In this document: positions 12,898-21,310 of the stretch, in pieces | How positions within the stretch are numbered: position 1 is the stretch's first letter | Layout: every line of letters starts with the position of its first letter | Origin: Coriobacteriia bacterium | GTDB lineage: Bacteria; Actinomycetota; Coriobacteriia; Anaerosomatales; PALSA-660 | DNA length: 26,536 bases | NCBI GenBank assembly: GCA_030652345.1 | Contig: JAUSAU010000083.1 | Span: 1 to 26,536, forward strand | Direction of reading: 5' to 3' | Position numbers and translations under genes: made by a program | The notes under the pieces: generated by a model | The model's input: the letters and a program-made list of their open reading frames with translations, nothing else | Database searches by the model: none | Told to the model about the DNA's origin: nothing

Positions 12898-14768
12898 TCG
12901 GCGCCTCCGCCCCCGCCACCACCACCGCCGCCACCGCCACCGGAGAAGCCACCGCCACCGCCCGATGAGCCCGAGAGCTCGCTGGCGGCGATGGATGACG
13001 CTGACGCGAAGCCGACGGACAGCGATGAGACGGGCGAGTCGTAGCCGCCTCCCGCGTAGACCCACCAGTACGTCGTCGCGAAGCCCGGGTCCGCCAGGAC
13101 CTCAGGCACGGCGACACGCATCTGTTCGATGACCTCGCGGGCGATGTTGAAGACCACTGCGACGACCAGGTAGCGGTTCCACAGCGTGACCGACATCGGA
13201 GGCGCTTCGCCGAGGCGTGAGAAGTCGCGCAGGAACGCCTTCATGGCCGAGTACTTCGCGAAGAGTTCCGCCGCCTCCGGAGACCGACGTTTCATGTTCA
13301 CGGTGGGGACGATCCCCGCAGCGGTGAGCGCGAGCCCTGCGAGCAGCACCCAGGGGGAGTCGGACATGGTGAGGCCGACCACGGCGGCGATCCCCGACAC
13401 GACCACGAGCGCCCATGCGAGGCCGTAGGCCATGCGGCTGCGGCTCTCGATGAAGCCGAGTCGGTCAGCCTCGGCGACCACGGCGTTCTTGTAGCCGCTC
13501 ATGGAGGTCTGGAACGCCGATGGGTTCGCCTTGGCCCACGTCTTCATCTCATCGATGGTCAGCGTCGTGTCGCCGGCGATCTCGTTGAACAGGATCGAGA
13601 CGAGCCGGGCATCGAGCGGGGCGAGGTCCTCCCACCGACGCGGGGTGCCTGCCGGCTGGGCGGTCGTGCCGTTGTAGGTGAGCAGATACGTCGGCTCGGT
13701 ACGCGACGACAGGCCGAACATCGTCGGCGTCTCGCTCGTCGCGGGTTCCATGCGGATGTAGCCGCGATCGGACAGGTCCATGATCGACGCGGCGACCGAC
13801 TGGTCAGAGACGCTCCCCATGTCCATGAGGCAGCTCAGGACGCCCGGCTGAAGCCCCGCCGGGTCCTCGCGCAGGTACTGCCCGGTGAACGTCGGCTTGA
13901 ACTCGCGCCCGTACTTCGCCCACATGAAGACCAGCGCAGCGAGTGCCGCGAGCGGAAGGCCGACGCCCGCGAGCGCTCCCAGAGCGACGCTCACCTGCGC
14001 CTGCGTCCGAACCGCATTCGCCTGGTTCGACAGGTCGGCCTCCTCGACCATCACGGAGGCACGGCGATCCTGCGGGACCGGCGTCGCCGCGGGCAGCGCT
14101 GCGGCGGGGAAGAGCGCTCGCGCCTCGACGAACGTGTTCGCCGGGAGGTCCTGCACGCTCAAGGTGACTTCGCCCGTATCCCCGATGCGAACGGTGCCGT
14201 TGAGCGGTCCGTGAGCCCATGCCTTGACCTGGTCCTTGGTCACTCCCGCCGGGAAGTGCACGACGATCTCGGTCTTGCCGGTCGATTCGGTCCAGCCGTC
14301 TCCGACGAACTTCCAGTACAGCTCGGCGGTGTCGTTCCAGCGTGTGGCGGCTCCGGTCACGCGGTAGCGCAGTTCGAAGGTCGCCTGCGTGTCGGTCATC
14401 GGCGCGTACGCCTCGACGCGGACGTTGTCCGAGGTCACCGTGACGCGCGATCGGCCGGCGGGCCGCTCGCCTTCGGGTGCCGCGGTGACGGGGAAGGGCA
14501 CGCCATCGCGGGAGACCGCGACGTCCGTGACCGCGACGGCCCGGCCGGTGCCGGCGGTCGCGGCGGTGGAGAGGTCCCAGAAGACACGCGTGTACGCGCC
14601 CGAGAAGTCCCAGGTCCGGCGCTCGGTCACATCAATCGAACCGTCCGTGTCGATCCGCGCGTCGATGACGACCGACGGCATCGAGAAGGACTTCGCGCTC
14701 GCGTGGGACGGCGACAGGAGCCCGAGAGCGAGCAGGAGTGTCGTGCAGGCGAGAAGCAGGCGGCGCAT
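12894..14768 (-). CDS. DUF2207 family membrane protein
   Basis: The protein has 624 residues. Signal peptide at 1-25. The extracellular beta-rich DUF2207 domain covers about 27-225, with VIDARIDTDGSIDVTE and TRVFWDLS near its start. A membrane helix lies at 260-284. A cytoplasmic region about 290-435 follows, with winged-helix-like DLSDRGYIRME, then two more helices near 440-485. The tail (about 600-624) is nearly pure glycine with a final AD. This layout is the standard one for DUF2207 proteins, whose function is unknown. GGAAGGA precedes the ATG. It is the third gene of a minus-strand operon. Its TAG shares a CTAG with the stop of the cytochrome gene on the plus strand. Confidence 0.9.
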   Translation of the reverse strand: MRRLLLACTTLLLALGLLSPSHASAKSFSMPSVVIDARIDTDGSIDVTERRTWDFSGAYTRVFWDLSTAATAGTGRAVAVTDVAVSRDGVPFPVTAAPEGERPAGRSRVTVTSDNVRVEAYAPMTDTQATFELRYRVTGAATRWNDTAELYWKFVGDGWTESTGKTEIVVHFPAGVTKDQVKAWAHGPLNGTVRIGDTGEVTLSVQDLPANTFVEARALFPAAALPAATPVPQDRRASVMVEEADLSNQANAVRTQAQVSVALGALAGVGLPLAALAALVFMWAKYGREFKPTFTGQYLREDPAGLQPGVLSCLMDMGSVSDQSVAASIMDLSDRGYIRMEPATSETPTMFGLSSRTEPTYLLTYNGTTAQPAGTPRRWEDLAPLDARLVSILFNEIAGDTTLTIDEMKTWAKANPSAFQTSMSGYKNAVVAEADRLGFIESRSRMAYGLAWALVVVSGIAAVVGLTMSDSPWVLLAGLALTAAGIVPTVNMKRRSPEAAELFAKYSAMKAFLRDFSRLGEAPPMSVTLWNRYLVVAVVFNIAREVIEQMRVAVPEVLADPGFATTYWWVYAGGGYDSPVSSLSVGFASASSIAASELSGSSGGGGGFSGGGGGGGGGGGGGAD

Positions 14769-14798
14769 AGCGGTCCTTCCCGCGCGCCGCGGGCGCGC

Positions 14799-15689
14799 TT
14801 ACAAGCCGATGCGGAACGCGGTGTATCTCAGCATCTCAGCCGCGACGTTGATGCCCGTGGCTTTCTCGAAACCCTCGAAGCCCGGCCCCGAGTTCACCTC
14901 GATGACAGAGTACCCGTCCGGGCCCTCGACCAAGTCGACACCCGAGATGTCGAGTCCCATGACCTCGGTGGCGCGCAGGGCGAGCCACTCCATGCGCTCG
15001 TCCATCGGGTACTCCTCGACGGCGGCTCCCTGATGCACGTTCGCGCGGAAGTGGCCGAGCTTGGCGCGCCGACGCATGGCGCCCAAGGCCTTGCCGCCCA
15101 CGACGATCACGCGGATGTCGGTGCCCGCCGCCTCGGCGACGAACTCCTGGATCAGGAGTGTCTCGTTGAGCGCCCAGACGGTCTCGAGCGTGGACTCGAT
15201 CGATTCGAGGTCGCGCCCGAGCATGACGCCCTTGCCGTGGGTGCCGCTGATGAGCTTGAGGATGACGGGCGGTCCGCCGACGAGACGCACCATCTTGGAT
15301 ACGTCGGACGGCTGACGGGCCAGCACCGTGCGCGGGAACGGGATACCCGCCTCGGCGAGCAGCTGGTGTGCGAGCAGCTTGTCGCGCGCCCGCACGATCG
15401 AGTCGTGGGTGTTGATGACCTCGACGCCGGCGGTCGCTTCCATCTGCTTGATGATGGCACGCGCGAACGGGGTCGTCTCGCTGCCCGTCCGGGCGACGAA
15501 GGCAGCCGGCATCTGAAGCGGCCGATTGCGGTAATACGTGCGTGGCGCCTTCGAGTCCACCAGGAGATCGAAGTGCTGTGGGTGGAGGAAGCGCATCGAC
15601 ATGCCGAGTGCGGGCGCCTCGTGCTCGAAGCGGCCCTTGCTGTAGGAGGTCTTGTCCTCAGTGAGGACTGCGACGACGGGTGCGCTCAA
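14799..15689 (-). CDS. RimK-like ATP-grasp amino-acid ligase
   Basis: The 296-residue protein is about the length of RimK. The order of features fits the RimK/MptN group. An N-terminal Rossmann-like strand comes first (VVAVLTED). The ATP-grasp fold follows, with PVILKLISGTHGKGVML as the flexible glycine loop, LIQEFVAEAAGTDIRVIVVGG, the basic RRRAKLGHFRANVHQGA, and the metal-binding GVDLVEGPDGYSVIEVNSGPGFEGFE. Such enzymes add glutamate to a protein C-terminus (ribosomal S6 for RimK) or to a cofactor; the acceptor here is unknown. The start is a TTG 9 bases after the previous stop. A later ATG would remove the first strand. It is co-transcribed with two membrane-protein genes. Confidence 0.88.
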   Translation of the reverse strand: MSAPVVAVLTEDKTSYSKGRFEHEAPALGMSMRFLHPQHFDLLVDSKAPRTYYRNRPLQMPAAFVARTGSETTPFARAIIKQMEATAGVEVINTHDSIVRARDKLLAHQLLAEAGIPFPRTVLARQPSDVSKMVRLVGGPPVILKLISGTHGKGVMLGRDLESIESTLETVWALNETLLIQEFVAEAAGTDIRVIVVGGKALGAMRRRAKLGHFRANVHQGAAVEEYPMDERMEWLALRATEVMGLDISGVDLVEGPDGYSVIEVNSGPGFEGFEKATGINVAAEMLRYTAFRIGL

Positions 15690-15698
15690 CGATGCCCG

Positions 15699-16265
15699 CT
15701 ACATCACGTAGTTGAGGGACACGATGGACCCGATGTTCGCCAGGATGTAGAGCGAGTTCACGACGTTGAACACCGTCACGAGCACGACGAACGAGCGGTA
15801 ATAGGTGAACATGCTCGCGTGCCGACCGACGAAGCTCCGGGACAACACCGCTGTGTCCGTCGCCTTCTTGAGCGAGCCGTTGAGCCCGATGATGCGGACG
15901 AGGAAGACCATGTGCCCGCCGATCACCGCGAGCGTCGCGGCGAGCCAGAGCGGGTTGATCGTTGCGGCAGCAGCGGTGTTGCGCGCCAGAAGGTTCCCCA
16001 GAAGCCCGGTCACCGCGACGTAGGCGACGGGGATCACGGCGACGGCGAACGCGGCGGAGTCGACACCGAGGACCGAGCGCACGGCCGCCTGCGTGGATTC
16101 CCGCACGTCGGGGTCCTCGAGACTCGGCGTGACGTCGTCCTCACCGGGCACGCATCCCTTCGCCAGGGACACCGTCCGGGAGACGCCGGCGATGTACTGG
16201 ATGCACGCGGCCGCGTACAGGAACGACAGCACGAGATAGGCGTACACATACAGCTTCGCGTCCAT
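15699..16265 (-). CDS. Four-helix membrane protein of unknown function
   Basis: The protein has 188 residues and four hydrophobic helices: near the N-terminus (YVYAYLVLSFLYAAA), about 72-95, 103-125, and near the C-terminus (SFVVLVTVFNVVNSLYILA). An acidic loop with CVPGEDDVTPSLEDPDVRE lies between helices 1 and 2. The ATG at 16,265 has GGGAGAGG 5 bases upstream. A much longer open frame reaching into crcB on the other strand is an artefact of GC-rich DNA. It is the first gene of the operon with the RimK-like ligase and the DUF2207 gene (gaps of 9 and 109 - here counted stop to next start - are 9 and 30 bases). No family is recognised. Confidence 0.75.
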   Translation of the reverse strand: MDAKLYVYAYLVLSFLYAAACIQYIAGVSRTVSLAKGCVPGEDDVTPSLEDPDVRESTQAAVRSVLGVDSAAFAVAVIPVAYVAVTGLLGNLLARNTAAAATINPLWLAATLAVIGGHMVFLVRIIGLNGSLKKATDTAVLSRSFVGRHASMFTYYRSFVVLVTVFNVVNSLYILANIGSIVSLNYVM

Positions 16266-16451
16266 GCATCCTCTCCCAGGGTGTCCCGAAGGTCCGACAC
16301 CACTCCCCTCGACCACAGAGTGTATATCACCCTCGTACGCGTGTCGCGCGCGCGTGTGACGGATCGCACCACGGGGACCGGAGCCAGGCCCGCCGCGGGT
16401 GGGGTAGACTCCGTCGGGACGGCAACGGGGCGACCGGGGAGGGGGCATCGC

Positions 16452-16826
16452 GTGAAGGAACTCCTGCTCGTCGCCGCCGGCGGCGCCCTGGGCGCGGCGG
16501 CTCGCTGGGGCCTCGGCGGCTGGGTCGCGGAACGGCTCGGTCCGGGGTTCCCGTGGCACACAGCCGTGGTCAACGTCTCCGGTGCGCTGCTCATCGGTCT
16601 GCTGATGGGCGTCACCATGGGCCGCGCATCGGTCTCGCCGGACTGGCGCGCCTTCCTCGGCACCGGTGTCCTCGGCGGTTACACGACCTTCTCGACGCTC
16701 GCCTACGAGACCGTGCGCCTCATCGAGCAGGGTTTCTGGGGCCAGGCGACGCTCAACATGTTCGGGTCGGGCGCTCTGGGCATCGTCGCCGCGCTCGTCG
16801 GACTGACGCTGGGGCGGCTGGTCTAG
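16452..16826 (+). CDS. crcB: Fluoride channel CrcB/Fluc
   Basis: The 124-residue, four-helix protein forms a dual-topology dimer that lets fluoride out of the cell. The signature segments are GGALGAAARW (10-19), VNVSGALLIG with N41 (40-49), and GVLGGYTTFSTLAYE (72-86) with the G-TTFS pore motif. The start is a GTG with GGGGAGGGGG about 6 bases upstream; no ATG is suitably placed. I looked for the fluoride riboswitch consensus in front of it and did not see one. It is divergent from the unknown membrane-protein operon and convergent with the lipid kinase gene. Confidence 0.95.
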   Translation: MKELLLVAAGGALGAAARWGLGGWVAERLGPGFPWHTAVVNVSGALLIGLLMGVTMGRASVSPDWRAFLGTGVLGGYTTFSTLAYETVRLIEQGFWGQATLNMFGSGALGIVAALVGLTLGRLV

Positions 16827-16860
16827 CGCCGCGCAGCGACCCGCGCTCCGTGTTCTCGAT

Positions 16861-17832
16861 CTACGGGATCTGACCCGGGATCGGGGCGTTCTCCGGTATC
16901 ACGAACGTCGCGGCCTTGGGCAGGACGCGTCCGGACAGCGGCGTCACGCCTCCGAGCGCGTCTCCGTCGGACTGCAGCGGCAACGCGGGTTCGCTGCGGA
17001 TCTCGACGCGCTTCGCCGAGTACGTGTCGAGCCACTGCGTGCGGTCCGGGAACGTCACGATGCGGTCGAGGAACGCCGCCATCAGCACGGGCAGGAGCTC
17101 AGTCATGTGCTTCGCCTTGATGACCACGACCTCGAATCGCCCGTCGGTCGGGTCGCTCTCGTGTGCGATCGACAGATCGAACTGGATCCGCGCGAAGTTG
17201 AGGAGCAGCACCGCGCTGCCCTCGGTCTCGACCGTCTTGCCGTCCAGATCGAGCGTGATCGTCGCCATCTGGGGCTCGAGGTTCTGGACCGCGGCGATGA
17301 GGTACGCCCCGGCCCCGATCTGATCCTTGAGCCGTTCCGCGCCGTGCATGATGTTCGCATCGAAACCGGCGCCCGCCATCATGGCGAAGCCCATCCGGGT
17401 CGCCACTCCCGGCCGGGCGATCCTGCGGCGCTCGTTTCCCCCGGGAGGCCGTCCCGCGTTCTCGTAGGAGAGTTCGCCCAGATCGACCCGCACGGTACGG
17501 CCGTTGAGCGTCGCATCCGCGCAGCGCGCGGGCTCGAGCGGGATGCCCAGGTTCATGGCGAGCAGGTTGGCGGTGCCGGCGGGGTAGGGCAGGAGGGGCA
17601 CCCCCGTGTTGCGGAGCAGGTATGCCGCCGCCGAGGCCGTCCCGTCGCCGCCGGCCGTCACGACACGGTCGTAGTCCTCGGCGTCGCGCAACCCGTGTTC
17701 GAGCGTGCGATCGCCGCCGATCGAGCGCAGCGTCACCTCGACTCCGCGCACGTTGAGTTCGCGGATGTAGTCGAACAGGCGCGCGTCGCCCTGGCCGGCC
17801 TTGAGGTTGTTGACGAGGAGTGCCTTCAACAC
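16861..17832 (-). CDS. Diacylglycerol kinase-like lipid kinase
   Basis: The protein has 323 residues and the DAGK catalytic domain: VNNLKAGQG (7-15), VVTAGGDGTASAAA (57-70) with the nucleotide-binding GGDGT, and LPYPAGTANLLAMNLGIP (81-98). The C-terminal beta-sandwich with the GAGFDANIMHG and DGDALGG segments completes the YegS/DgkB-type fold. It should phosphorylate diacylglycerol or a related lipid at the inner membrane face. The start is GTG 17,832 or, better spaced from GGGAG, the adjacent TTG at 17,829. It is a single-gene unit, divergent from rnd. Confidence 0.9.
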   Translation of the reverse strand: MLKALLVNNLKAGQGDARLFDYIRELNVRGVEVTLRSIGGDRTLEHGLRDAEDYDRVVTAGGDGTASAAAYLLRNTGVPLLPYPAGTANLLAMNLGIPLEPARCADATLNGRTVRVDLGELSYENAGRPPGGNERRRIARPGVATRMGFAMMAGAGFDANIMHGAERLKDQIGAGAYLIAAVQNLEPQMATITLDLDGKTVETEGSAVLLLNFARIQFDLSIAHESDPTDGRFEVVVIKAKHMTELLPVLMAAFLDRIVTFPDRTQWLDTYSAKRVEIRSEPALPLQSDGDALGGVTPLSGRVLPKAATFVIPENAPIPGQIP

Positions 17833-17905
17833 GACTCCCGGCGATGGTCGCTCTGCCCCTGACGCGCGCGACGGGCGTTCCCGTGCTCGCGCGTCCTGCG
17901 TATGT

Positions 17906-17934
17906 TTGATAGTAGCCCACCGGGCGGGGATACT
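17906..17934 (+). promoter_or_regulatory. Promoter of rnd
   Basis: TTGATA (17,906-17,911), exactly 17 bases, then GATACT (17,929-17,934). It lies 67 bases before the GTG start and reads away from the lipid kinase gene. Confidence 0.65.
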
Positions 17935-18001
17935 GACACATGACGACGCATACCCGCGGCGGCCTCACGCGCTGCTTGAGGCTCCCGACCGGAAGGATCC
18001 T

Positions 18002-19150
18002 GTGTACCTCCACGACGCCGATTCACTCCGCACGTTCTGCGACAGCGCCCGTGCCTACGGCCGTGTCGCGCTCGACACCGAGTTCATGCGCGAGAAGACG
18101 TACTGGGCGAAGCTGTGTCTGATCCAGCTCGCCGTGGGCGACGAGTGCGCGATCCTCGATCCGCTCGAGGTCGATGACCTCTCGCCTCTGTGCGAACTGC
18201 TGGTCGACGCCGACGTGGTCAAGGTCCTCCATGCGGGCTCCCAGGACCTCGAGATCTTCTACCGCATGTGCGGTGCTGCCGCGCAGAACATCTTCGACAC
18301 GCAGGTCGCGGCGACACTGGCCGGATTCCCGTCGCAGGTCGGCTACGCGCGGCTCGTGCAGGATCTCTTCGAGGTCGCGATCGACAAGTCCGACACGTTC
18401 ACCGACTGGGCTCGCCGTCCCCTGACGCCGGCGCAGATCGAGTACGCCCTGAACGACGTCCGTTACCTCGATGGCGCCTACCTCGAACTCGTGTCGCGCC
18501 TCGAGCGCGACGGGCGCATGCAGTGGCTGGCCAACGACTTCGAGCGGATGAGCGATCCGGCGCTGTACGAAGTCGTGCCGGAGGCGCAGTTCAAGCGGCT
18601 CAAGCGCGCTTCCTCGCTCTCCCGCCGCCAGCTCGGCGTGCTGCTCAAGGTGGCGGCGTGGCGTGAGCGTGAGGCGATGCGTCGCGACCTGCCGCGCCGC
18701 TGGATCATCGGCGACGAGACGCTCGTGGAGGTCGCACGCCGCCGCCCCGAGACGCTCGGTGCACTCGCCGACATCCGCGGCCTGAATGCCAAGGCGCTCA
18801 GCGAGGGCGGCAAGGGCCTCATCGCCGCCGTGAAGGAAGGCATCGCGATCCCCGAGGACGATCTTCCGCGCTTCGACCGCAAGCCGCGCTCGATCGTGGA
18901 CATCGACGGCGTCGTCGAGCTCATGGGCGCCCTCGTGCGCGTGCGCGCGTCGGAGCACGGCATCGCCGTCCCGCTGCTTGCGACGCGCACCGACCTCGAG
19001 CGTCTCGCATCCGGCGAGCGCGAGGAGTGCGTCCTGCTCGAGGGTTGGCGCAAAGCGATCGTGGGCGATGACCTCGTCGACCTCGTTGAAGGCCGCCTGC
19101 GTCTGCGCGTCGGTGACGGGAAGATCGTGGTCGAGCGCCCCGTCGTGTGA
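18002..19150 (+). CDS. rnd: Ribonuclease D
   Basis: The 382-residue 3'-5' exoribonuclease trims tRNA precursors and other stable RNAs. The DEDDy residues are present: D25 and E27 in ALDTEFMRE, D82 in HAGSQDLEIFY, and Y148 with D152 in EYALNDVRYL. An HRDC domain follows (about 205-285: LSRRQLGVLLKVAAWREREA), and the C-terminal region matches the usual length of the family. The start is the GTG at 18,002, with GGAAGGA 4 bases upstream; the longer frame upstream runs through the promoter and the lipid kinase start region. It stands next to other nucleic-acid enzymes further right. Confidence 0.95.
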   Translation: MYLHDADSLRTFCDSARAYGRVALDTEFMREKTYWAKLCLIQLAVGDECAILDPLEVDDLSPLCELLVDADVVKVLHAGSQDLEIFYRMCGAAAQNIFDTQVAATLAGFPSQVGYARLVQDLFEVAIDKSDTFTDWARRPLTPAQIEYALNDVRYLDGAYLELVSRLERDGRMQWLANDFERMSDPALYEVVPEAQFKRLKRASSLSRRQLGVLLKVAAWREREAMRRDLPRRWIIGDETLVEVARRRPETLGALADIRGLNAKALSEGGKGLIAAVKEGIAIPEDDLPRFDRKPRSIVDIDGVVELMGALVRVRASEHGIAVPLLATRTDLERLASGEREECVLLEGWRKAIVGDDLVDLVEGRLRLRVGDGKIVVERPVV

Positions 19151-19242
19151 GGAATCCGTGGAGCCGTCCGGCGTGAGTCGTCGGCGGCACGCGCGTTGCA
19201 CGATGCGGCCCGGGGATGATCCCGAATCACGAAAGAGGAGCG

Positions 19243-19917
19243 ATGTACTTCTACTCACCGACCTACCTCTTCATCATGATCGCCGGTCTCGTACTGGGAT
19301 TCGGCACCCAGGCGTGGATCAACAGCGCGTACAAGAAGTGGAGCCGCGTCCCGCTCGTGACGGGGCGCTCGGGCGCCGAGGTCGCGCGCATGATGCTCGA
19401 CGAGAACGGCCTGCAGGGTGTGGCGATCGAGCAGATCACCGGCAAGCTGACCGACCACTACGACCCGCGCGCCCGGGTCCTGCGCCTCTCCGAGGGCGTC
19501 TACCAAGGACGGAGCATCGCGTCTGCGGGTGTGGCTGCCCATGAGGCTGGGCACGCCGTGCAACACGCCCGGGCCTATGCTCCTGCCGCGCTTCGGCAGG
19601 CGCTCGTACCCGCGGCCAACATCGGCTCCCAGCTCTCGGGCGTACTCGTGCTCGCCGGGTTCTTCCTCAACGCGAGCGGGCTGATCGCGATCGGCGCCTG
19701 GGTCTTCTTCGCCATGGTCGTCTTCCAGATCGTCACCCTGCCGGTCGAGTTCGATGCCTCGAGGCGCGCGGTCGCCGCGCTGTCCAACGGCCTGCCGCCC
19801 GAGCAGGTCTCGGGCGCGCGCGCCGTCCTGACCGCTGCCGCGATGACCTACGTGGCCGCGGCGCTCATCTCGATCATGAACTTCCTGTACTACCTGGGGC
19901 TCTCCCGGCGCAACTGA
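19243..19917 (+). CDS. YugP-like zinc membrane metallopeptidase
   Basis: The protein has 224 residues. The motif HEAGH (100-104) in SAGVAAHEAGHAVQHA binds zinc, and E169 in LPVEFDAS is the probable third ligand. Membrane helices lie at about 6-22, 115-140, 145-167 and 195-217. This matches the Zn_peptidase_2 (YugP) family, whose substrates are unknown. The ATG at 19,243 is chosen over the one at 19,216 because AGAGGAG sits right before it and MYFYSPTYL is the usual family opening. A perfect hairpin terminator follows the gene. Confidence 0.93.
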   Translation: MYFYSPTYLFIMIAGLVLGFGTQAWINSAYKKWSRVPLVTGRSGAEVARMMLDENGLQGVAIEQITGKLTDHYDPRARVLRLSEGVYQGRSIASAGVAAHEAGHAVQHARAYAPAALRQALVPAANIGSQLSGVLVLAGFFLNASGLIAIGAWVFFAMVVFQIVTLPVEFDASRRAVAALSNGLPPEQVSGARAVLTAAAMTYVAAALISIMNFLYYLGLSRRN

Positions 19918-19938
19918 GTCCGATTCCGGTAAGGACCC

Positions 19939-19965
19939 CGACAGGCCCCGGTATGGGGCCTGTCG
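19939..19965 (+). terminator. Terminator after peptidase gene
   Basis: An 11-bp perfect stem (CGACAGGCCCC) with loop GGTAT lies 21 bases after the peptidase stop and only 12 bases before the annotated recQ ATG. There is no T-run. Confidence 0.7.
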
Positions 19966-19977
19966 CATGCTCGGGCC

Positions 19978-21267
19978 ATGGAGACGATGGTGCGGGCATA
20001 CGACGTGTGCCGCCCGGACGCCGTGGCAGCGGCGCCGGGTGCGCTCGAGGACGTGCTGGCTGCCCGATTCGGGCACAGCGCGTTCCGTTCCGGGCAGCGC
20101 GAGGTGATCGAGGCGGTCCTCGCGGGACGTGACGCCCTCGCCATCCTGCCGACCGGCGGCGGCAAGTCGGTCACGTTCCAGTTCCCGGCGGCGGCGACCG
20201 GGCGCACCTCGCTCGTGATCTCGCCGCTCATCGCTCTCATGCGCGACCAGGTCGATCAGGCCCGCCGTCGCGGCCTCACTGCGGCCTCGGTCGACTCGAC
20301 ACTGGGTGACACCGAGCGTCGCTCGGTACTCCGCGACGTGCGCGACGGCCGGCTCGAGCTGCTCTACGCGTCGCCGGAGGGCCTACCCCGGCTGCTGGGC
20401 GAGCTGGACGGGTGCGCGGCCGTCGGGCTGTTCGCCATCGACGAGGCGCACTGCCTCTCCCAGTGGGGACACGACTTCCGGCCCGACTACCGCCTCCTGG
20501 GGGAGGCGCGGGAGCGCTTGGCGCCCGGCGTTCCCGCGCTGGCGGTGACCGCGACGGCCACGAGCCGTGTGGCCGCCGACATCGTTGCGACGGCGCGGTT
20601 GCGCGACCCCTTCGTCCTGCGTGGCACCTTCTTCCGCCGGAATCTTCGGCTGGCGACGCGCCGCAAGGACGCCGTCCGGGACGCGCGCGGGGACGTGCTC
20701 GCCCTCGTGCGCGCACACGAGGGGCAGGCGGCGATCGTCTACCGCCTGTCGCGCGCGGGTGCCGCCTCGTTCGCGGCCTGGCTCCGGCGCCACGGGGTGC
20801 CGGCGGCTGCGTATCACGCCGGGCTGGACTCGGAGCACCGCTCCGCGGTGCAGGACGCCTTCCTCTCCGGCGAGACGCAGGTGGTCGTCGCCACGGTCGC
20901 CTTCGGTATGGGCGTCGACAAGCCGGATGTGCGCCTCGTCGTGCATGCCGACCTTCCCGACTCCATCGAGGCGTACGCGCAGGAGGTCGGCCGCGCCGGC
21001 CGCGACGGTGAGGCGAGCGACTGCGTGCTCTTCTACTCATGGGCGGACGTGCGCAGACGGGATGCGCTCACGCGCGGGCTGGAGCCCGTCCGCCGGGCGG
21101 CCGCGCGGATCGCGGTGCGGGAGGTCTACCGCTTCGCGGCCGGCGGTTCGTGCCGGCACCGCACGCTGTGCGCGCACTTCGACGAGCGGATCGCCCGCCC
21201 GTGCGGAGCGTGCGATGTCTGCGGGGCGCTGTCGGCGGGGCGTCTGCTGGTCCGTGGCGGGTGGTAG
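19978..21267 (+). CDS. recQ: Short RecQ-type ATP-dependent DNA helicase
   Basis: The protein has 429 residues. Helicase motifs: Q-like FRSGQREVI (36-44), I LPTGGGKS (57-64), Ia SPLIALMRDQV, II IDEAHC (154-159) with the RecQ aromatic loop LSQWGHDFRPDY (160-171), III AVTATAT, then HAGL, VATVAFGMGVDKPDVR and QEVGRAGRDG. A zinc-binding segment near the end has four cysteines (SCRHRTLCAHF...CGACDVC). The protein stops there, lacking the winged-helix and HRDC domains of E. coli RecQ. The ATG at 19,978 has no clear ribosome site and lies just behind a terminator hairpin, so a leaderless mRNA or a later GTG start (20,008 or 20,022) is possible. Confidence 0.93.
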   Translation: METMVRAYDVCRPDAVAAAPGALEDVLAARFGHSAFRSGQREVIEAVLAGRDALAILPTGGGKSVTFQFPAAATGRTSLVISPLIALMRDQVDQARRRGLTAASVDSTLGDTERRSVLRDVRDGRLELLYASPEGLPRLLGELDGCAAVGLFAIDEAHCLSQWGHDFRPDYRLLGEARERLAPGVPALAVTATATSRVAADIVATARLRDPFVLRGTFFRRNLRLATRRKDAVRDARGDVLALVRAHEGQAAIVYRLSRAGAASFAAWLRRHGVPAAAYHAGLDSEHRSAVQDAFLSGETQVVVATVAFGMGVDKPDVRLVVHADLPDSIEAYAQEVGRAGRDGEASDCVLFYSWADVRRRDALTRGLEPVRRAAARIAVREVYRFAAGGSCRHRTLCAHFDERIARPCGACDVCGALSAGRLLVRGGW

Positions 21268-21310
21268 GATTGAGGCCGTTCCCGTCACCCGGTCGAAGGG
21301 GTCTGCGCCC

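Noticed and set aside
12900..12975. Triplet-like CCGCCACC repeats as a possible CRISPR or satellite
   Set aside because: They encode the poly-glycine tail of the DUF2207 protein, and no spacers or regular units exist.
16320..16451. Fluoride riboswitch in front of crcB
   Set aside because: The region lacks the conserved GG-GATGG core and pseudoknot partners that mark this riboswitch.
14211..16826. An 871-codon open frame on the plus strand across the DUF2207, RimK-like and membrane-protein genes
   Set aside because: It runs antisense to three well-supported genes and has no domain until its last 124 codons, which are crcB with its own GTG and ribosome site. Long antisense frames are normal at this GC content.
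20567..21310. N-terminal extension of XseA into recQ
   Set aside because: The extra 248 codons lie out of frame inside the RecQ helicase domain and have no homologous features; the ATG at 21,311 gives the standard XseA start.
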